A stretch of DNA of 43,958 bases from Tidjanibacter sp. (GTDB taxonomy: Bacteria; Bacteroidota; Bacteroidia; Bacteroidales; Rikenellaceae), in NCBI GenBank assembly GCA_017936005.1, contig JAGBGK010000026.1, positions 1 through 43,958 of the forward strand. Reading direction: 5' to 3'. Position numbers and translations under genes: made by a program. The notes beneath the pieces were generated by a model. That model worked only from the letters and a program-made list of their open reading frames with translations. It made no database searches and was not told the DNA's origin. This document shows, piece by piece, positions 41,391 to 43,958 of the stretch; positions within the stretch are counted from its first letter, which is position 1; each line of letters opens with the position of its first letter.

Positions 41391-41917
41391 ATCTTTTTTT
41401 TAGTGGTCTAACGTCTTTTTTTTCAATTAGTAATTAGTAAAGAGTAATTAGTAAATATTTTCCTTTTCTGCCCTTCCTGCCCTTTTATGAAAAAAATCAA
41501 ATAAAAATAAAAACTGTGGTGTGAGTGTGTGTGATGAAAAAAAATGTTTCGCCTCTTCGGAGGCAAACTCCATTTTCATTTTCATTATCATTTACATCAT
41601 CATTTTCATTTTCATTTTCATTATTTATTATTTATTATTTATTAGCTTCGACTTTGGCTATTCTCTTGGTCTAACCAACAATTGCTTTCGGTTATTCTGC
41701 TTTGCATCCCATTCTCCTTTGCTTTCCGTTCGGTTTCGCTTTGGTTTACGTTTGCTTTCGTTTTGCCTTTCCGAGAGTATCTTTACACTCTTTTCTTGTA
41801 GGTTTCTCTATTGGTGTGCTATTACTTGTTTTCTACGGACCTCTCCCGCCCGTTGGGCACCCTCCCCTAACTTAGGGGAGGGTTATTTGGGGGAGAATTG
41901 TTTTTGTTCTTCACCCC
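41391..41917. other. Repeat-rich intergenic region (527 bp)
   Basis: No gene is supported. It contains GTCTAACGTCT (41406-41416), AATTAGT heptamers (41425-41438 and a degenerate copy to 41456), CCTTTTCTGCCC-type DNA (41460-41486), TTTCAT hexamers (41571-41620), TTATTTA heptamers (41621-41644), a pyrimidine-rich stretch with TTTCG/TTTGC motifs (41645-41800), and most of MITE-like unit A (from 41836). Confidence 0.8.
41621..41644. repeat. Heptamer array (TTATTTA), 3.4 units
   Basis: Three perfect TTATTTA units and TTA follow directly after TTTCAT-type hexamers (41571-41620). Confidence 0.85.
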
Positions 41918-41969
41918 TTATTTACCCTCTCCTAAGTTAGGAGAGGGTGCCGAAGGCGGGTGAGGTCTG
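41836..41969. repeat. MITE-like unit A (134 bp), downstream of the DUF559 gene
   Basis: The ends are CGGACCTC and GAGGTCTG. The two ~46-bp arms are imperfect inverted repeats, each with an inner palindrome (41869-41891, arms CCCTCCCCTAA; and about 41925-41947, arms CCCTCTCCTAA). It is nearly identical and in the same orientation as unit B. The last 17 codons and stop of the DUF559 gene lie inside it. Confidence 0.85.
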
Positions 41970-42343
41970 TTTTGTTTCCTCTTTGTAAGTTCCTGTATTA
42001 TCGCCGTCATTGCAATGTCGCTTTGTTTCAGGACAACATCATTTGGTATTCTTAAAACGGCAATCCCCTTGCTGCCTAAATATGCAGTACGCTTTGTGTC
42101 TCTTGCAATCTCTTCTTCCATTAAATGGTGAATGCCGTCAACCTCCACACATAATTTCGCAGCAGGACAATAGAAATCTAACACATATGCACCCACAGAG
42201 TACTGACGACACCACCTTGTACCTTCAAGTCGCTTGGCTCGTAGAAGTTGCCATAGAGCATCCTCTTCCGGCGTGGACTTTGCTCTAAGCTTACGCCTCA
42301 GCTCTTTCTGGTCAGGTTGGTTGTGTGTGCGTTGCGTTTTCAT
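41918..42343 (-). CDS. DUF559 domain protein (Vsr/PD-(D/E)XK endonuclease-like)
   Basis: The protein has 141 residues from the ATG at 42343; a longer frame to 42382 would start inside repeat B. DUF559 is related to the very-short-patch-repair/restriction-endonuclease-like fold. Key residues visible: STPEEDALWQLLR (23-35), D56 in YVLDFYCP, E67 and D69 in CVEVDG, H72-H73, then a Rossmann-like strand GIAVLRIPNDVV. The metal-binding set appears intact, so a nuclease activity is plausible; no substrate is known to me. Residues 125-141 (ending PSAPSPNLGEGK) are encoded by repeat A, and the ATG is only 14 bp from repeat B. The gene plus repeats looks like a cassette. Confidence 0.85.
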   Translation of the reverse strand: MKTQRTHNQPDQKELRRKLRAKSTPEEDALWQLLRAKRLEGTRWCRQYSVGAYVLDFYCPAAKLCVEVDGIHHLMEEEIARDTKRTAYLGSKGIAVLRIPNDVVLKQSDIAMTAIIQELTKRKQNRPHPPSAPSPNLGEGK

Positions 42344-42357
42344 ATTGTTGTTTTCTA

Positions 42358-42492
42358 CAGACCTCTCCCGCCCGTTGGGCACCCTCCCCTAGCCTAGGGG
42401 AGGGTTATTTGAAGGAGAATTGTTTTTGTTCTTCACCCCTTATTTACCCTCTCCTAAGCTTAGGAGAGGGTGCCGAAGGCGGGAGAGGTCTG
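42358..42492. repeat. MITE-like unit B (135 bp), upstream of the DUF559 gene
   Basis: CAGACCTC and GAGGTCTG ends. It is a direct repeat of unit A with few differences; similarity continues outward to 42348. Its palindromes are at 42385-42407 (arms CCCTCCCCTAG) and about 42447-42470 (arms CCCTCTCCTAAG). It ends exactly next to the MFS stop codon (42493-42495). Confidence 0.85.
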
Positions 42493-43887
42493 TCAATTTT
42501 GAATTTTGCATTTTGAATTTTGCATTTCCCTCTCGTCCAGCCTCTTGACAACCCTCTGGTAGATGACCAGCGCAATGGCGGCAACAGCAGCAATGGCGGC
42601 AAAGTAGTACCAGATGTAGTGTGCATTAGCCGAGGCTGCGAGCCACTCCTCGTGGGTGGCAAAGCGGCTTGGGTCGGGGCAGTATTTATCCAGCAGCCAT
42701 CCCGACATCGCAAAGCCCACAAGGGTACTCACAAACGACTCCAACTGTGCAAAGCCGAGATACAAACCCTCCTCGCCTTTGGGCGATTGGAGCGAGAAGT
42801 ATTCCAGGTAGCGTGGCGAGATGAGTGCCTCGGCAAGAGCCTGAACAACAATGCCACACAGCATCATAAAGACCACGGGGTGGAGTCCCAGCACACTACC
42901 CGACAGCAGGTGGCCCGACGACATAATGAGTGCCGACAGAGGTATGATACACATACCCAACATCATTGAGAAGAGTGCCGAGCGTTTGGAGAGTAGTTTG
43001 GTTAGCCCGTTGACGGTGAGGATTACCACCAGAGGGTTGAGCATAGTGTACCAACCGATAGTGCTAGCCTCGCCTGCCAGACGGATGACATACTTGGGCA
43101 TTGTGGCGTAGAGCTGGTAGTAGACAATCCAGAAGCCGCTGACAATCAGTATGAGAGCCACCAGACGGCCATTGCAACACAGCTTGCCGAACGAACGGAA
43201 GATGTGTCCCACGGTCTTGGTGGGGTCGGGTTGTGCCTTGTCGCTGCGGTAGAAGATGTAGATGGCTACGAGTGCCACGGCGGTCATCGCTACCGAGAAC
43301 CAGTTGAGGTAGATGAGGCCCGTGTCGCCCAACGACCTACGCAGTGGGTCCACGAGGAACTTACCAGAGAAGGAGCCGATGTTAATCATTGCATAGAAGA
43401 TGGCAAACCCTCGTGCGCGATTGCTCTCGTCGGTCTCTTTGGCCACCGAGCCGCTGATGATACCCTTGATGAACGAGCCGCCCACCATCAACACGATGAG
43501 TATGGGGACGATACCGTAGCGATAGGGGCTATCCACAAGGCCCGTAAAGACGGTCTTTTCGCCATAGCTCACGAGTCCTGCGTTCTCCAACCCTGTGGGC
43601 AATAGGGCGAGTCCTGCATAGCCTACCGTGAGTAGCGAGAATGCCAATAGCATCGACTTGCGGAAACCAATGCGGTCGGCATAGGCACCCGTGAATGGTG
43701 GCAGGAAGTAGAGCAACGAGGCGTAGAGTCCGCTGATGATACCCGCCTCTATGTCGCTAAAACCGAGTATGTTACTCAGGTAGAGTGTGATGACTACGAA
43801 CACTCCGTAGTAGGCTGCCCTCTCGAACATCTCGGCCACGTTGGCCACCCAGAAGGCGCGTGAAAATTTTGGTTTCTTCTCTTTCAT
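42493..43887 (-). CDS. POT/MFS-family proton-coupled transporter
   Basis: The protein has 464 residues with about 12-14 membrane helices. The N-terminal EMFERAAYYG (19-28) matches the ExxERxxYYG motif of proton-coupled oligopeptide (POT/PTR) transporters, and GAYADRIGFRKSM is the MFS loop 2-3 motif. A di-/tripeptide or related small-molecule importer is the best guess. It is not specially similar to hexuronate permeases. The last ten residues (MQNSKCKIQN) come from the TTTTGAA/TTTTGCA heptamer array that ends the frame, so the original C-terminus may have been replaced. The gene is preceded by GTCTAAC and TTTTGAA arrays. Confidence 0.88.
   Translation of the reverse strand: MKEKKPKFSRAFWVANVAEMFERAAYYGVFVVITLYLSNILGFSDIEAGIISGLYASLLYFLPPFTGAYADRIGFRKSMLLAFSLLTVGYAGLALLPTGLENAGLVSYGEKTVFTGLVDSPYRYGIVPILIVLMVGGSFIKGIISGSVAKETDESNRARGFAIFYAMINIGSFSGKFLVDPLRRSLGDTGLIYLNWFSVAMTAVALVAIYIFYRSDKAQPDPTKTVGHIFRSFGKLCCNGRLVALILIVSGFWIVYYQLYATMPKYVIRLAGEASTIGWYTMLNPLVVILTVNGLTKLLSKRSALFSMMLGMCIIPLSALIMSSGHLLSGSVLGLHPVVFMMLCGIVVQALAEALISPRYLEYFSLQSPKGEEGLYLGFAQLESFVSTLVGFAMSGWLLDKYCPDPSRFATHEEWLAASANAHYIWYYFAAIAAVAAIALVIYQRVVKRLDEREMQNSKCKIQN
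42497..42527. repeat. Heptamer array identical to 3797-3827
   Basis: Alternating TTTTGAA/TTTTGCA units, identical over 31 bp to the array at the pectinesterase start. Read on the minus strand it encodes the C-terminal tail of the MFS protein. Confidence 0.9.
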
Positions 43888-43895
43888 TTTTTTTA

Positions 43896-43923
43896 GTCTA
43901 ACGTCTAACGTCTAACGTCTAAC
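43896..43923. repeat. Heptamer array (GTCTAAC), 4 perfect units
   Basis: Lies 8 bp upstream of the MFS start codon. Same unit as in the htpG leader. Confidence 0.92.
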
Positions 43924-43930
43924 GACTTTA

Positions 43931-43958
43931 TTTTGAATTTTGAATTTTGAATTTTGAA
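43931..43958. repeat. Heptamer array (TTTTGAA), 4 perfect units at the window edge
   Basis: The array reaches the last base, so it may continue beyond the window. Confidence 0.92.

Noticed and set aside
41521-41940. 139-codon plus-strand frame with runs of Ile and Phe
   Set aside because: The hydrophobic run is a translation of TTTCAT/TTATTTA tandem repeats and it ends inside MITE-like unit A.
42493-43887. MFS protein as the missing hexuronate permease
   Set aside because: The ExxERxxYYG motif points to the POT peptide-transporter branch, and the gene lies 11 kb from the pectin locus.
43896-43958. Possible CRISPR array or origin iterons in the tandem repeats
   Set aside because: Units are 7 bp with no spacers, and there are no cas or replication genes. 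The same type occurs at many intergenic sites.

Overview
The window looks like a chromosomal segment from a GC-rich member of the Bacteroidales. The evidence is a SusC/SusD pair, a hybrid two-component regulator, lipoprotein-type glycan enzymes, and promoter boxes of the Bacteroidetes form TAnnTTTG. A Rikenellaceae/Alistipes-like source would fit, but the sequence alone does not settle the genus. Every gene except one (1846-2718) is on the minus strand, so transcription runs from high to low coordinates. No tRNA, rRNA, CRISPR array, phage gene or classical IS transposase was seen.

Positions 1-31526 form a pectin (homogalacturonan) utilisation locus. One putative operon (30178 down to 17953) encodes a GH28 polygalacturonase, a surface PL1 pectate lyase with an FN3 domain, a CE12-CE8 double esterase, the hybrid sensor/regulator, and a GH105-PL1 double enzyme. 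A second (17579 to 8952) encodes the SusC channel, SusD and a 1168-residue surface lipoprotein. A third (8748 to 2807) encodes glucuronate/galacturonate isomerase (uxaC), tagaturonate reductase (uxaB), a HIT-family protein, altronate dehydratase (uxaA) and another pectinesterase. A GH43 enzyme (46-1641) and a lipoprotein of the endonuclease/exonuclease/phosphatase fold (1846-2718) lie at the edge; a DUF4861 gene (30357-31526) lies at the other end. Together these remove methyl and acetyl esters, cut the galacturonan, import oligomers and convert galacturonate to 2-keto-3-deoxygluconate. Genes for unsaturated-uronate isomerisation (kduI/kduD), KDG kinase/aldolase and a hexuronate permease are not in the window.

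Positions 31533-43958 are mostly housekeeping: AI-2E family membrane protein, psd, cdsA, ftsH, rsfS, oxyR, htpG, a SPOUT RNA methyltransferase, a DUF559 gene and a POT/MFS transporter. Intergenic DNA here is crowded with repeats: 7-bp tandem arrays of several unrelated sequences, ~135-144-bp MITE-like units with CAGACCTC/GAGGTCTG ends, and a ~62-113-bp family with GCGAGAGCA borders.

The strongest leads are: (1) a bipartite motif, AATTG[A/C]CAC-N7-GGATTTTTT, at matching distance from the predicted -7 boxes of susC and uxaC, a candidate operator of the hybrid regulator; (2) a near-perfect sigma-54 -24/-12 promoter with TGTCAG/CTGCCA repeats upstream of htpG; (3) a DUF559 endonuclease-like gene sitting exactly between two direct MITE-like repeats, its start and C-terminus lying at or in them; (4) the heptamer arrays, one of which supplies the start codon of one gene and, as an identical copy, the C-terminal tail of another.
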